Below, in pieces: positions 10,049 through 21,446 of a stretch of DNA of 64,000 bases; position 1 is the stretch's first letter; the number at the start of each line of letters is the position of its first letter. Origin of the DNA: Ischnura elegans. Its lineage: Eukaryota > Arthropoda > Insecta > Odonata > Coenagrionidae. The position numbers were made by a program, and so were the translations under genes. The stretch covers positions 10,434,001 to 10,498,000 of the forward strand of contig NC_060250.1 in NCBI RefSeq assembly GCF_921293095.1, read 5' to 3'. The notes under the pieces were generated by a model. The model was not told the origin of the DNA. It made no database searches and was given only the letters and a program-made list of their open reading frames with translations.

Positions 10049-11763
10049 CAGATTGCAGGATAAACTGCTTGACTCCTTGGTGACTTTTTATCACAACAAG
10101 CTTGGTATGTACCTTGTTTCACTGAACCCATCTTCCAAAATCTAAAACTAATCCAAACAGTTAAATCAATTTTTAGGGTTCTCCAACAAACATTGGTTTT
10201 CAATACCAACAGTTTTGATGTCCAAGCCAATGTTTCTCTTCAAATGTGCTGAAACATTTTTTTTTGGCCCTCTTCATACTGAGCCTCCCAAGGCACACCC
10301 ACTGTACAATAAGCAGGAGTCTGAATGGCAGTCTTTCATGTGTGGTCTAGGTTTATTTACTATAGTTAATAGTAGTGGGTGTAACTTGGTGGAAATGCTT
10401 TATCATAGGAGATGAATGAATAAAAACTTTATTAATTCCATATGGTGATTTATTGTGTCTGACCATGGTTTCGTTACAGTGTAACATGTTCAAGGTGAGA
10501 CCTTTAAAATGGTTAGCTGTAATGAGATCATGGTAGACAAAATTAATCACCATGTGGTAAAAGCAATGTTTTTACTCCTTCAACTGCTACTTTTTCTTAC
10601 TTTTCCTTAGCTTATACCATTTCTGCTTCATTTTCTATTTGGTTTCCCTACTTAGGTATAGGTATGTCCACAATGGTATGCAGCGGAGATTACTTCCTGC
10701 CAATGGGAATGGAATTACTCATAAATTTGATGATTGCTTGCATTATTTGTCTTTTATGAAAGTGATTAATGAGGATCATAGGTTTTCCATCCATAATGGT
10801 TGTTAATACTCAATATTCAATAATAAATCAATTATGGCATACAACATTTTATGTTTCTATGATATGCTGTACTTTCTCAACTTTACATTAATGTGATCCA
10901 TGAATGTGATGTATACCAACTCCTTAAAAAACGTTATTTCTATTGCAGTGCATCAACGATACTGTGTGTTGTACTTTTCTTTGAAAATAAAGACAATTCA
11001 ATGCCAAGATGCATGTTACTGATACTATTTTTTATATAACCTTGACCTTGTATAAGATAAATTTAAATGTTCACCTATAATAGTGACAAAGCTAATGGAT
11101 TAGAATAGCATTAATTTTATAACAGCATCCTTTAGAAACCAAGATGAGTCGTAGATTGAACCAATAGGATTAAGCAAGAGGCTATAGAATTTTTTTTTAA
11201 TAGGAGAGTACATTTTTTGTAACAATTATATTGTGTTTCTTCCCCTATTTAATTACAAGAAATTAGAATTGGGCATGAAGTATATATGCATTGCTATGAG
11301 GATGTTCTTGCAGGTCTTATTGGATACTGAATCCCCTATGTAGATCAAATTCTATTTTATCTTTTTCACATCTTAAACCTCCCTCTATTCATCTTCTAAT
11401 TTTCTTTTCATTACTGGAATTTTTTTCATCTTGAACTTTGAAAAAATGGGCATTTCTCTCATTGCTCCTATCTTCCAGCATTAATTTTTGTGCTAGGCAT
11501 AATTAAAGTTGATTAAAATGTGCAGGGGGATAGAAACATGTATGAGTGTTAGGTTATGGAAAGTGGATTCAGCACATAAGTAGTAATACTTATGGTACAG
11601 AATAACTCTCAATGAAAAACAATAGGCTGGAAAGTTTACACAAACACTAAATTAGAGCTCAGCTAATTTCAGGCTAAAATCCCAAGAGGAAATGGCTACA
11701 TAAGTTGGGCCATTTTACTGCACATACTATGTAGTCGCACATACAGGCTGTATAAGCTTTTCC

Positions 11764-14210
11764 TCATGGGATATTATGCAAGACTTGCTTTAGAGTTGTC
11801 CGCCTCGTCTTGAGAATTGAAACAATGGTGCTTGGTGTGGTAGTTTGATTTGAGGAGGAAGTGAGTGAGCTTGAGTGGGGATTAGTAATTGAGAGGGTCT
11901 GAATAATTATGGAAAGTGGATTAGAAGTGGAAATAAGTGTTGAAACACTCTTAGGGTGCGATTCATAGACGACACTGAAATTGCTCACTTAACAAAGTCT
12001 CTCTTTACGGTAAAGTGAGACCTTAGCTAAAGTTCGATGCAGAGTCGTTTCAAGGATCTCACTTTATAAAGTGGCACTTTAGCTCCTAAAGTCTCGATCA
12101 TGCATTGAAATTTTGAGTGTTGGCAATGAACGCTGCGAAAAAGTGAAGAAGAAGATGACACACGATTTTAAATGCGTACTTGTTTACAATTATTTCTAGC
12201 GACTGGGTTTTCGTGTTGTATTTTGCTAAGATTTTATTAAGCTGCATTTTCTCGTTTTCTCATATTATGTGCGAATGTAAATGAATACTGCATCATTGAA
12301 AGCTTTTCCCCACTACCTTTTTTGTACGTTAATCACTGAGTTAGCTGAATAAAAGCTCACTTTTAATTAGCTTCGTGCATTGGTAATGCCCTTCGATGTT
12401 TCCAGCGATGTAAATATTCAAATGATGATATTTTCACGACATTTTCTATGATTAACTGCAAACGGTTGTTAGGACTACATGCTAGGCGAAGTTTGATGGT
12501 GTACTTTCATTGAAGGTGGGTGAAATAGTGAAATTCTCTCGCGTTACCTTGAAACTGTACCAATTATTTGAAGATATACCGATCAGTGGTTGTCTCAGTT
12601 GGACGCATATTTTGAATGAGGTATGGGTGTTTGCTGAATTCTTTTCTGCTTACCAATATTTTAATTCTTAGAATGTTGAGCTATACTAGACAAATGGACA
12701 TTCAAGAATACCCACATCATCAAAAACCAATGAATGAATGGCCACACAGTGAAACATTTTGAATGTGAGAATGGATTTATATCAATAAATATCTCTTTGT
12801 CTGCTTCAAATGATGCCTCGACATATGTGAATACCTAACCCGAGTATCCATTCACGAATTTTGTAGTAAAAAATGTCAATGAAGTCTGTGATGCTGTGTA
12901 AATGAAATTTCATAACAATCCTACATCCTCGAGAAAACATTGATTTGCTGCTGATAATATGGCTATGATATCATCCTTCGAAGGAAAGTACGTTTTACTT
13001 TTTATTGCTGCCTTTCATGACGAGATCTTATATCATCATTGTAAACATGCAAATGCATAGTCGAAAAACGAAACAGAAACTCGACTCTAGTTTCACAATC
13101 ACAGAAACATGTTAAGCGTGATATGGAGGCATACGGAAAGAATACATTAAGCAAATATTGAATGAAAACGCTTAAAATGCAATGCAAGGTGTAGAAACTA
13201 GTATTTGGCTGGCCAAACGATATGAAAATCAAGTCTTTGTTTACGAAGGCTATTGATGCCAATGTAAACAGAATTTTGCTATCATATTCAAGTATCTTTA
13301 AGGAAAATTCTAGAATATGAACGTATAAATAACCTAAGAACTTAACAATTAACTTGTATATAAAATCAACATAAATTATGCCAACCTGTTCAACCACTTA
13401 CTGTGTTGTAATTATTACACGACCGATAGAGTTAAACTTCGAAACTTAAGAAATGGGTCATCTCCATCAATAGCGACACGATATATTTTCAGGGAAAAGA
13501 CATATATTACGCGTCTGGTTATTTCTTGAAACACGCCACTCTGCTGCTGTGTTCTCACCAAAAAATTAGTTCCTATTCATTTCCGTAACCCAAATATCTT
13601 CATATTTCAACTTCAATAACAGCCGGTGCCGCCATATTTATTTATCCGTAAAGGACACTTTAGCCCTAAAGTGAGCTCCGGTTGGGCACTTTACGGTAAA
13701 GTGACGATTCGGCCATTTTTCTTCTAAAGTGGCGTTGATGAAACGGAAAAAGCAGACTTTAGCCCGGCTAAAGTATACTTTAGCCTAAAGTGCCGTCTAT
13801 GAATCGCACCCTTAGTAGATGTGGAAGGAGATTTTGAGGTTGATGGGGTCGGGTCAAAGGAAGAAAGATCACTTGAGTCCACAGATTCACTATTTTTTCT
13901 TTATCTACCTGGCTATCTGATGAATTCTGTTGCTGAAATAACCAATGATTCTATTTTGTGACATACTCAACTTAGCTACACTTTGGGTCTGCTACGCTAA
14001 TGTCAGTATTACCTCAATATCGAAAATGATTAGTATTTCCTGCAAGTCTTCATGCCCGTGTGTCGCATTCTTCCCTATCAGTGCTATCATACGTTTTTTA
14101 ATATGATTAAGCTCACTAAATTTAAGGGCTCCACTCCCAGTCTGGGTGCCCTCACGATTGTAACACGCTACTTTAGCGGCAGATTTCAAATCTTGCCAAC
14201 GCTGAGGGAA
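11764..14210 (-). pseudogene. Harbinger Myb/SANT-like protein gene, split by a MITE
   Basis: The upstream exon (about 14210-13994, minus) reads L-S-Q-R-W-Q-D-L-K-S-A-A-K, then N-R-E-G-T-Q-T-G-S-G and E-L-N-H-I-K-K-R-M-I-A-L-I-G-K-N. This is the W-x-x-L-K-x-x-[AV]-K ... R-x-x-x-x-T-G-G-G ... I-G pattern of the Myb/SANT-like proteins encoded by Harbinger elements. A GAG-GTAATA donor could end it near 13990. A second exon after TTATTTCAG (acceptor near 13934) carries a Ser/Thr-rich stretch, SVDSSDLSSFDPTPSTSKSP. It is interrupted by the TTA MITE (11954-13811) and resumes in the same frame at 11950 as S-V-S-T-L-I-S-T-S-N-P, ending in KTRRTTLKQVLHNIP and a stop near 11764. One upstream frame break remains near 13900. 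In the family this partner helps the transposase bind DNA and enter the nucleus. Confidence 0.65.
11954..13811. mobile_element. TTA-flanked Harbinger/Tourist-type element (1858 bp)
   Basis: Both ends read GGGTGCGATTCATAGACG (left, and complement of right) with TTA on each side (11951-11953 and 13812-13814). TTA is the standard PIF/Harbinger target. Subterminal regions hold repeated ACTTTACGGTAAAGT-type palindromes (around 12006 and 13686) and several ACTTTAG copies in both orientations. No transposase is visible. The 131-codon minus-strand frame at 13002-13397 shows no family signature and I do not call it a gene. The insertion splits the Harbinger Myb-like gene and so is younger than the host element. 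Confidence 0.8.
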
Positions 14211-14293
14211 AATTTATTAATCACAACAAATGTTATGAGATTCTTAAATGGCAATTTATGGAAACATAGTTTCTCTGCAACATATTTTTCTAT

Positions 14294-14438
14294 TTTTGAG
14301 TAAGTAGTTATTTTTAAGTTTCATTTAAGCTAATCACTCTGTAAAAAATAATTACTTTATAAGAAAACGATCATTTACCGAAAAATATGGATCAGATATG
14401 GAAGAATAAGAGGCTAATGTAACGTAAATATAAATAAC
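14294..14438 (+). repeat. 145-bp direct duplicate, copy 1
   Basis: Essentially identical to 15792-15936, 1498 bp downstream. It runs from TTTTGAGTAAGTAGTTATTT to CGTAAATATAAATAAC. Copy 1 lies inside the Harbinger element; copy 2 lies inside the piggyBac between its left end and its coding remnant. I see no terminal inverted repeats around the unit. Confidence 0.85.
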
Positions 14439-14808
14439 TAATACGCTTAATGGTTTATTAATAAATAATTAATCATTAATGTCGCAATACGTTTCATTTT
14501 ATATAGTGTACCTTCAGAATGAATTGCCGAAGCATATATTTCTGCTCAGCGATAACTTCATATTTACGCCTTTGTTTACTTTAATTTACACCGCGCTACT
14601 GACGAATTCGTAAACAAATGAAGGAAATTACAACGTTGCCACAACCACCACTCGTGATCCATCTCATTACGAAGGCTCCAATACGACTTCGAGACGATAA
14701 GTTTCAAACACACCAACTACCCTTCGTGTTGGTGAGCACTCGTAATGGGCCGCTCGGGATGGTGAGTGAGTGGAATTATTACGAGCGATTCAAACACAAC
14801 CCCCCAGG

Positions 14809-15686
14809 GACGGGATAGGGAAGAGGGATGGGACGAGGAATCCCGCACCGTTACAGAGGTGGACTACTATTAGCAAAACCATAATTGAATGTTTCTACAA
14901 AAAAAGAAAGATTTTCCTATGAGGAAGGGAAAATCCTACGATTTTTCGTACATGACAGATAATGACAGTGATCGTAATCTAGATATGATGAAATACTATC
15001 TAAAATTAAAGAAATCAGTGAAAAACGTATGGAAATTAAGCAAAATATAGTAGCCAAATAACATGCATTTTAGGAAATAGTGTAGCGAAAGATATTATTA
15101 CATCAATTGAGAAATCAGTGGAGAATACAGGGTGTGTTCCGAGAGGGATGCAATGAATTAAAAAAAAGCGAGTTCTTGAACAGATTTGCACAAACGCTTT
15201 ACAAACTTCAAAGTACTAAATGCTTTTCTAGCGACTCTACGACGACCGGGGAGGTGCCAAGGAGGGCTTCTTCGGGGACCCCTCGCAAGCTTCTCATCAC
15301 GACTGATCGTGTCTCCTCGAAAGGACGAAGAATGGGTTCTTCTCAGGGCTCCCTTAATCCGACAATGCAGAAAGAAGTCTGCTGGGGTGAACCCAGGACT
15401 AAAGAGGGCGAAGCAGCGTTTCAACCTCGTGTATTGCAAGAAACTCGCGGACTTCTAGCGCGTTGTGGCATGGCGCGTGTTCGAGATGGATTTGCCAGGT
15501 AGCGGAGATGTCTTTTCTCGTCCTAATCACCCTTTTTCGGAGTCCCTCCAGTACATGCATGCAACGCGGGCAGCATTAACTTTCGGTCCTTGGGTAACAA
15601 ATTCCATATACCTTTGGTTTTAAGGTTTCCGCAGCGATTAGATGCACTATTACAATTCATTTTCGGGTGTACGTCCACGTGCTTAA
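14809..15686. other. Spacer between Harbinger and piggyBac, with a GC-richer open block
   Basis: The segment 15107-15560 is clearly richer in G+C than its surroundings and keeps several frames open at once (131 codons on plus at 15107-15502, others on both strands). This is expected of GC-rich DNA and gives no preferred frame. No domain is recognised in any frame. It could be an old exon, an untranslated region or a fragment of an unidentified repeat. Confidence 0.3.
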
Positions 15687-15791
15687 CACTAGAAGGACGG
15701 CAGGGGTCATTTGACCCATTTTCAGAGTTCAAATTTATTTTTCTCTTATTAAAATATTTTTTTTTATTTTGAAACTTTTTGACTTTGTTCA

Positions 15792-15936
15792 TTTTGAGTA
15801 AGTAGTTATTTTTAAGTTTCATTTAAGCTAATCACTCTGTAAAAAATAATTACTTTATAAGAAAACGATCATTTACCGAAAAATATGGATCAGATATGGA
15901 AGAATAAGAGGCTAATGTAACGTAAATATAAATAAC
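15792..15936 (+). repeat. 145-bp direct duplicate, copy 2
   Basis: Matches 14294-14438 base for base over its length as far as I can read. Its last 14 bases form part of the left arm of the hairpin at 15923-15970. Confidence 0.85.
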
Positions 15937-15970
15937 GTTTTATATAAATATAAAACGTTATTTATATTTA
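15923..15970. repeat. Perfect hairpin, 22-bp arms and 4-base loop
   Basis: The left arm is 15923-15944 and the right arm 15949-15970, with loop TAAA. The left arm includes the end of the 145-bp duplicate, so the right arm is an inverted copy of that end. This looks like template switching or hairpin-primed synthesis at the junction. Confidence 0.8.
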
Positions 15971-16837
15971 ATAACGTAAATATAAAAATAAATAATGTTT
16001 TGATAAATTAGTGAAAATTCAACAATAATGTTTTGTTTTAAATTTTTATGACGGGCTCCTATCTGTATTCGAAAACCTAGGCATAGCGACTTGTTGTGCA
16101 CAATCTTTCGATATTTTTTGGGTAGCAAAGGGAAATAAAACCTTTTCAATCCTTGATTTGCGTAAATTCATGTAATTATGATATTTTAATTTTGTTTTAT
16201 TTATTGTCCAATGATTATTGTATTACCCACACCGGAAAATCGTCACGTATACCAAGAATTTTTTTCCGTCGTCCAAGATTCAGAGCTCTTAGAGACATTA
16301 TTTTCAATATCGACTCATCAGGCTTACGAATAACTTTCATTTTTCTGGCCTGACGGCACTGTCACTTGACCTAGCCCCTTTGCCGTGTGTCCAGCATTAG
16401 TGCCGCCTGACCCCGTCGGGGTTTGGGGCGGGTTGGCTGCACGCTGCGTCCTGGGGAAAAATCCTGTCTCTTTTTGAGAGAGCGGAGGAATTGGGTGGAC
16501 TGTAAATTTCTACAGTGAATACTACCCTTGGAATCCGCAAGTAGGCCGGAGAAGAAGCATTACTGCACGTTCCTGGAAGATACGAATCAGGATACGGTTG
16601 GCGGTTGAGTCCCTGCCTTTCAAACGGCAATTAGCGTTACATCTGAAAATTTTGTCCTGTTGTATGAATTTCTAATGCTCTCCAGCTCTCTATACCTCCA
16701 ATGCAAATAGAGAAGATTCTACCATAATGCGCTTTCGTTTGTAGATTTTTTTGCATGCATAGCAGTAGCGAGCTGATGAAGAAAGTAAGAAGTCGAGAAA
16801 TATATCAAGAGAATCATCGCGATTCAAATAGCTGTAG

Positions 16838-17633
16838 GGAATATTGAAGATCAGTCTGGAAGTGAATCGTAGAAATCAGTTCAAGGACATTCTGACCAAT
16901 CCATCAACATCTGCGTGTGACGGAAGCGACGAAGTCCAAGATAGTGAATCCGACGGAGACTTTGGCGTGATAGCAAATGCACAGATCTATCCAGCAAAAT
17001 GCAGCTGTCCTTTTATGAGGTAAATTCCAAATAAACCAGACAAATTTGGAATCGAGTACTGGGTTTTTTGAAATGTGAATACAGATGTGAAATGAAAATA
17101 CAGACTAAATGAATATCCATATTGTAGCAAAGATGATGATTGGCCATCAAATCAAATGTTGGGAAAATAAATAATGACTAAAGTGACCGTAGCATACAAG
17201 AATTCAGGAATAAATGTAACTTGTAACAATTATTTTCCATCCATCCTGCTGGCAGGAAGTCATAAAAAATGGAAAACTTCTCTTGCATGGACGATCTGAA
17301 AAAAAACAGGCGTGACGCAAAAATATCCATTACCCCTAAAATAGCCATGTAATCCATTCAACGCGATTGTTCAAAAATACCTTAGGCCATACTCTTTCGT
17401 AGAATCAGGCAAACTTGAACAATAATGTACTTTCACTCAGCAGCATGATCTCAGACGACACTATTTCCGAAACGAATAAAAGAATACCAAAGACCAGACT
17501 ATTTCATAATAAAAACAAAGCGGGAGTAGATATGATGGATAGCATGTATCAATTTATTTACACGTCTCCAAATCCAACAGCCATATCTCTACGGGCACAA
17601 AAAAGAAAAAGGTGCCAAATACCATCAAATTGA
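16838..17633 (+). pseudogene. piggyBac transposase remnant
   Basis: An acidic N-terminal piece near 16900-16970 (S-D-E-V-Q-D-S-E-S-D-G-D-F) fits the usual start of piggyBac proteins. From about 17205 the core is readable across frames: N-S-G-I-N-V-T-C-N-N-Y-F-P-S-I-L-L-A matches the V-T-C-D-N-[FY]-F-T-S strand with the second catalytic Asp changed to Asn. Then K-W-K-T-S-L-A and K-N-R-R-D-A-type residues follow. The open frame 17415-17633 contains LSSMISDDTISETNKRIPKT and F-H-N-K-N-K-A-G-V-D-M-M-D-S-M, the diagnostic Y-N-x-T-K-x-G-V-D-x-[ML]-D block with its third Asp, and ends K-R-K-R-C-Q. Stops and frameshifts between blocks make it non-functional. Confidence 0.85.
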
Positions 17634-17669
17634 ATCATTGCATCAATTTCCTTTCCATATCCCAAATTC

Positions 17670-17762
17670 CTTTTCATGTGCAAATGGCTGGTGTCCTAAC
17701 ACCCCCTGCCACACGCTTTTAAGTGGCTTGCGGGTTAGTGTGTAGATTTAGATGTAGATGAA
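17670..17762 (+). mobile_element. 3' tail of an unidentified LINE or SINE
   Basis: The segment GCCACACGCTTTTAAGTGGC then TTGCGGG followed by GTGTAGATTTAGATGTAGATG has the look of a short 3' stem-loop followed by a GATGTA-type tail, typical of truncated RTE/CR1-like copies in arthropods. It interrupts the Cys-rich C-terminal end of the piggyBac transposase. I could not fix its left boundary. Confidence 0.5.
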
Positions 17763-18204
17763 TAAATCGTCCAATGAACGCATTCAGTGCAAAAAATATT
17801 TTGTGGAAACAGCGCTGAAAAAATACTGTCTGTCTGAGATTTACAACAAAGTAATAAGTTTAAAAAATGTTAATGCAAATTTTGTAAATCCAGTACCCCT
17901 ATTGTTTAAACATGTAATACAACTTTTGTAGTGAGTGTGTATATTTTCATTATTTGCTTTGAAATCGACTACTACATACGGTTTAATTCATGATTCTTTA
18001 AAATATTTTTTATTAACTTTTGGCGATCGGAATAATATTTAATAATTTTAAATGGTGTTTTTAATGAACTGATTTAAAAATTAATACGATTAAACTGAAT
18101 ATTGGTTGAAAATTAGGCGTTTTATTCCAAAATACATTTTAGGGGTCAAATGACCCCTAGCCGTCCTTCTAGGTAGCGCGAAACTCCCGTTCTCCTAGTG
18201 TTAA

Positions 18205-21203
18205 TATTTAAACTCGACGTGTCGTTCCTCCTGCTGGGAACCTCGTCAGGAGACATAAGATGTAAATATTTACTTTCGTACAGTTGGAATACCGGTTAAT
18301 TGTTTTCAAGGGTTTAAAAAAGTAAATAAAAAAATCTTAAACACGTCAACTATGAAAACGGGAGAGAGTAATGGGAAATTGTAATTAATTTTAAATATTG
18401 TTTTAAATATTAAGCACGCGGACGCAAACCCGAAAATCGATTGTAATAGTCTATATAGACCTACTTAGTTTTCTAACAATAAAACGAGCACAAGTTTTTT
18501 TCCGACACGACCACATCAGTTGAGTGGGGTTCGTGGGTGTTTACCTATTATTGGAAACAGTAGCACCCTCTATGGATTGGGAGAACTATAGGTTAATTCC
18601 AGGAGGGAGAGAAAAAGCGTATTGCGAGGCGTTGCTGCACGCTTTACATTAAATGCATTGATTCAAATAGCCTCCCAAATCCCTAGCCAAAAATAATACG
18701 ACGATATTATACTAACTTTCAGAAGTCACAACTGGCGAGCAAGACAGATCGAATCATGCATGGAATTGGTGGTGTCAAAAGGTAAAATCATCAAAGATAT
18801 TGTCTCATTCTCCACGAGGCATTAAATTATAAATAACCCAATCACGAAAAACAACTTGAAAAACGAAAACATTTACTTCCTATCCTGAGTTCAATTATTC
18901 CCTTTTTTTCTCATGACTGCCAATGCCGTGGTATCCAGCCAGCAATAAACCTGATTTTTGATAACAGAAAACCCTATTCGCATCTAAAACATAACGAAAA
19001 ATAATATATCTCATAATTATTCTTCCAGAAGAAATGATGTGTCTCGAACTACACAGGGTTTCGTTATCCTGTAGCTAAAAAGTGACGCAAAAAGTGCAAG
19101 ATGAGCGGTTCAGGGGAATATTTAAACACGTGCATAATAGTTTCATAAAGTGAGCAATATTGACTTACCTTATTTTCCCCAAGCTTCCCCTCAATGCAAC
19201 CCCATCGCAACTCCCCAAAAAAATCCAACCACTTCACGGAAGTTATTCGCTGCTCCAATTATAATCGAATATCTGAAAAAAATCAAAATAAAATTCGCAT
19301 TAGAGGATAGGAATATTGAAACACAAAAACATTATAATTAAAATGAAGTACTAATCAAGGATGGTGGCGAAATGTGAGGTTTTAACAAGAGATCATGGTA
19401 AATAAACGATCAGAGACCTCAAAAGAGAAACGCATGGAAGGAAGGTAATGCCGAATGAACTGTTGCATATCCAATTTTTGGCGCCAATATTTTCTCAATT
19501 AATTAACATAGTGAGAGCATCAATCATCAATTTTATTGCCAATTACTTTACAAAAGAGTGTACGAAGGTCGAATGAGGGTTGATGACTGGCAGCTGAAGC
19601 AATAACTGTGTGATAATTTTGACGTCAGTGAACTTTTAATCACTAGCGAAACAGTGCGACAGCTATGATACATATGCAGAAACTTCTATTAGCACCCCGC
19701 ATAAACGACCATATTCATAAGTTTACACTTCGTAAAAAGAGAACTGCAAGTTACCGGATTAATAAAAGTAAGCCACCCGGTAGTCATAAGAACGTATTTC
19801 TAGAAAAATAAATGTTAGATATTTTACGACCCAAAGTTGAATCACGATAAATAAAACAATTAAACTAATCACAGGTTGTCTAAATTCTTCAAATACAGGC
19901 AGTGTTGATCGAAATGCAAATAATTAGAAGTAACACATCTCACACTGGAAAACTCTTACGCAAGCACAAATTAAAGGATGACCAAACCAGTTAAATAATA
20001 ACGTAAAGGTCACTTTAAATCTTTTAGGCAGCGAATACGTAACAAAACATGGCCCATTACCGAAATGCTCATCACATTACTTGGACTCGACAACGCTGGA
20101 CTTAGGACAGCGCTGAGAAATAAAACACGAGGATTTTAAACCGAGAAAAGTTTTTCCTACCATAGGTGTTCTTGAACAAACTACGCTAATTTTCAAATTG
20201 TTAAAACTTGAAAATTGTTGAAATTGTTGTTGTTTTAAATTGTTAACATGTTAAAACGTTAAGACGGATGGCGTAATAAAGATTGGTTTTTCAAAATGAT
20301 AATCACTCTTATAACGATTATTTAATAAATCTGAATTAATCGTGTTTGTGAATGCTCCTCAAATCGAAGGCGACTGAAAATTCATGTATGATGGCATGAA
20401 ACGTATCACCAAAAGAATAGGTTAGGTATTCACCTCTTACCCCCAAGACAGCTCGCCGCGAAGTGAAGTCCAGAGAGAGGGACTTGTGACGCTCTCAGCC
20501 ACATGACGAAAATCCGTGACGTCTCGAAATATTCAAACCATAGACTTCCAACTCCACGCAAAACGTCTTTGACAGTTAAGAGTTTCGCCTACGATAGGTT
20601 CAGATAGCAGTAGCATTGGGAGCTCAACATTTGCCGCCAAATTCAAATCACCAGAACACGACCTCGCTTCCCACTCCATTATTTCGAGTCTATTTGCTTC
20701 AGCTCAAAATGCCCGCAAACTCGTACGCACAAAATAACTGATTCTAAGGAGCGAATGGGTAGTTTAATAGCATTTTTATTTGGAGGAAGGAGCCATCAAG
20801 GCCTCAGAGCAGTAGGTTATTGGTTATCTTAGGTTATTGAACATAAATTAAAATCAAATATCAAAAGACAAAAATAATATTTATATGAGAATAACAAAAC
20901 TTAGCCGAATAGTCCTGTGCCACTTTTTTTCATGATGAAGTTCTGAAGAATGATTCATGAACTGGTGGATAAAGAAAGAATAGAAAGAAACATAATCAGA
21001 GTACATCACTTGAGGTGTTTCAGAAATCAAAGGAAAATTACACCTCCCTATGAAAAACACAAGAGAGTTATGAGAAATGCTATAACTGAATGACTTTCAA
21101 ACAAAATTAGCTATGACTGAAATGGCCATAACTGAGTATTGCACTCTCAAAAAATCTTTAGACGATATCCACAAAAATCAGTTCTGTAAGACAAAAATGG
21201 AAG
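18205..21203. other. No gene recognised (3 kb)
   Basis: AT-rich sequence with short frames only. A mildly GC-richer patch lies at about 20430-20720 and shows no coding bias. No transposon ends or tandem arrays stood out. Confidence 0.4.
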
Positions 21204-21438
21204 CAGTGGCGTAACTATGGGGGGGGGGGGGGTGAGATGGATAGATTCCCCCCCCCCCCCCCCCGAAAGTCTAAGAGAAAAAAAAATATTGTCTAGTTTT
21301 GGCATTTAATACCTGCGTCTGCTCATGTGAAATGCATTTCCAGGCATGCTATTTTTTTTTAATTTCCCCAACGGAGGTGGGGAATCGCCACCCCAGGCTA
21401 TGCCCTCCCCCCAAAGCATAGTCCGACTTACGCCTCTG
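21204..21438. mobile_element. hAT-type G-rich MITE (235 bp)
   Basis: The ends are CAGTGGCGTAACTATGG on the left and CAGAGGCGTAAGTCGGAC on the complement of the right. The flanks AATGGAAG (21196-21203) and AATGGCAG (21439-21446) match at 7 of 8 positions, fitting an 8-bp hAT duplication. A run of 14 G (21219-21232) is followed 15 bases later by 17 C (21248-21264), so the left part can fold back on itself. No coding content. Confidence 0.8.
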
Positions 21439-21446
21439 AATGGCAG

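Larger units (their letters stand above)
7556..14808 (+). mobile_element. PIF/Harbinger element with two convergent genes
   Basis: The ends are inverted repeats of about 34 bp with one mismatch, starting GGGGGGTTGTGTTTGAATCG at 7559 and matching the complement of 14772-14805; an extra CCT/AGG may extend them. Just inside the left end is a 15-bp hairpin arm pair (7573-7587 with 7622-7636), plus further TCGTAA-type subterminal copies. The left half carries a spliced Harbinger transposase on the plus strand. The right half carries a Myb/SANT-like protein on the minus strand, the usual second gene of this superfamily. I see no convincing 3-bp target duplication. Two MITEs (9820-10048 and 11954-13811) are nested inside, which accounts for about 2.1 kb of the 7.25 kb. 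The stretch from 10.05 to 11.75 kb has no recognisable coding sequence. Confidence 0.75.
15687..18200 (+). mobile_element. piggyBac element (2514 bp) with TTAA duplication
   Basis: TTAA flanks both ends (15683-15686 and 18201-18204). The left end reads CACTAGAAGGACGGCAGGGG followed by TCATTTGACCC. The right end, complemented, starts CACTAGGAGAACGGGAG, and a second copy of the CTAGAAGGACGG...GGGGTCATTTGACCCC block sits about 30 bp further in. Asymmetric ends with an internal repeat are normal for piggyBac. The interior holds a decayed transposase (about 16840-17633), copy 2 of the 145-bp duplication, a perfect hairpin, a GC-rich block at 16380-16640 that I cannot place, and a LINE-type tail near 17670-17762. 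Confidence 0.85.

Noticed and set aside
13002-13397. 131-codon minus-strand frame
   Set aside because: Lies inside the TTA element, is Phe/Ile/Leu-rich as expected from AT-rich DNA, and shows no family motif or splice context.
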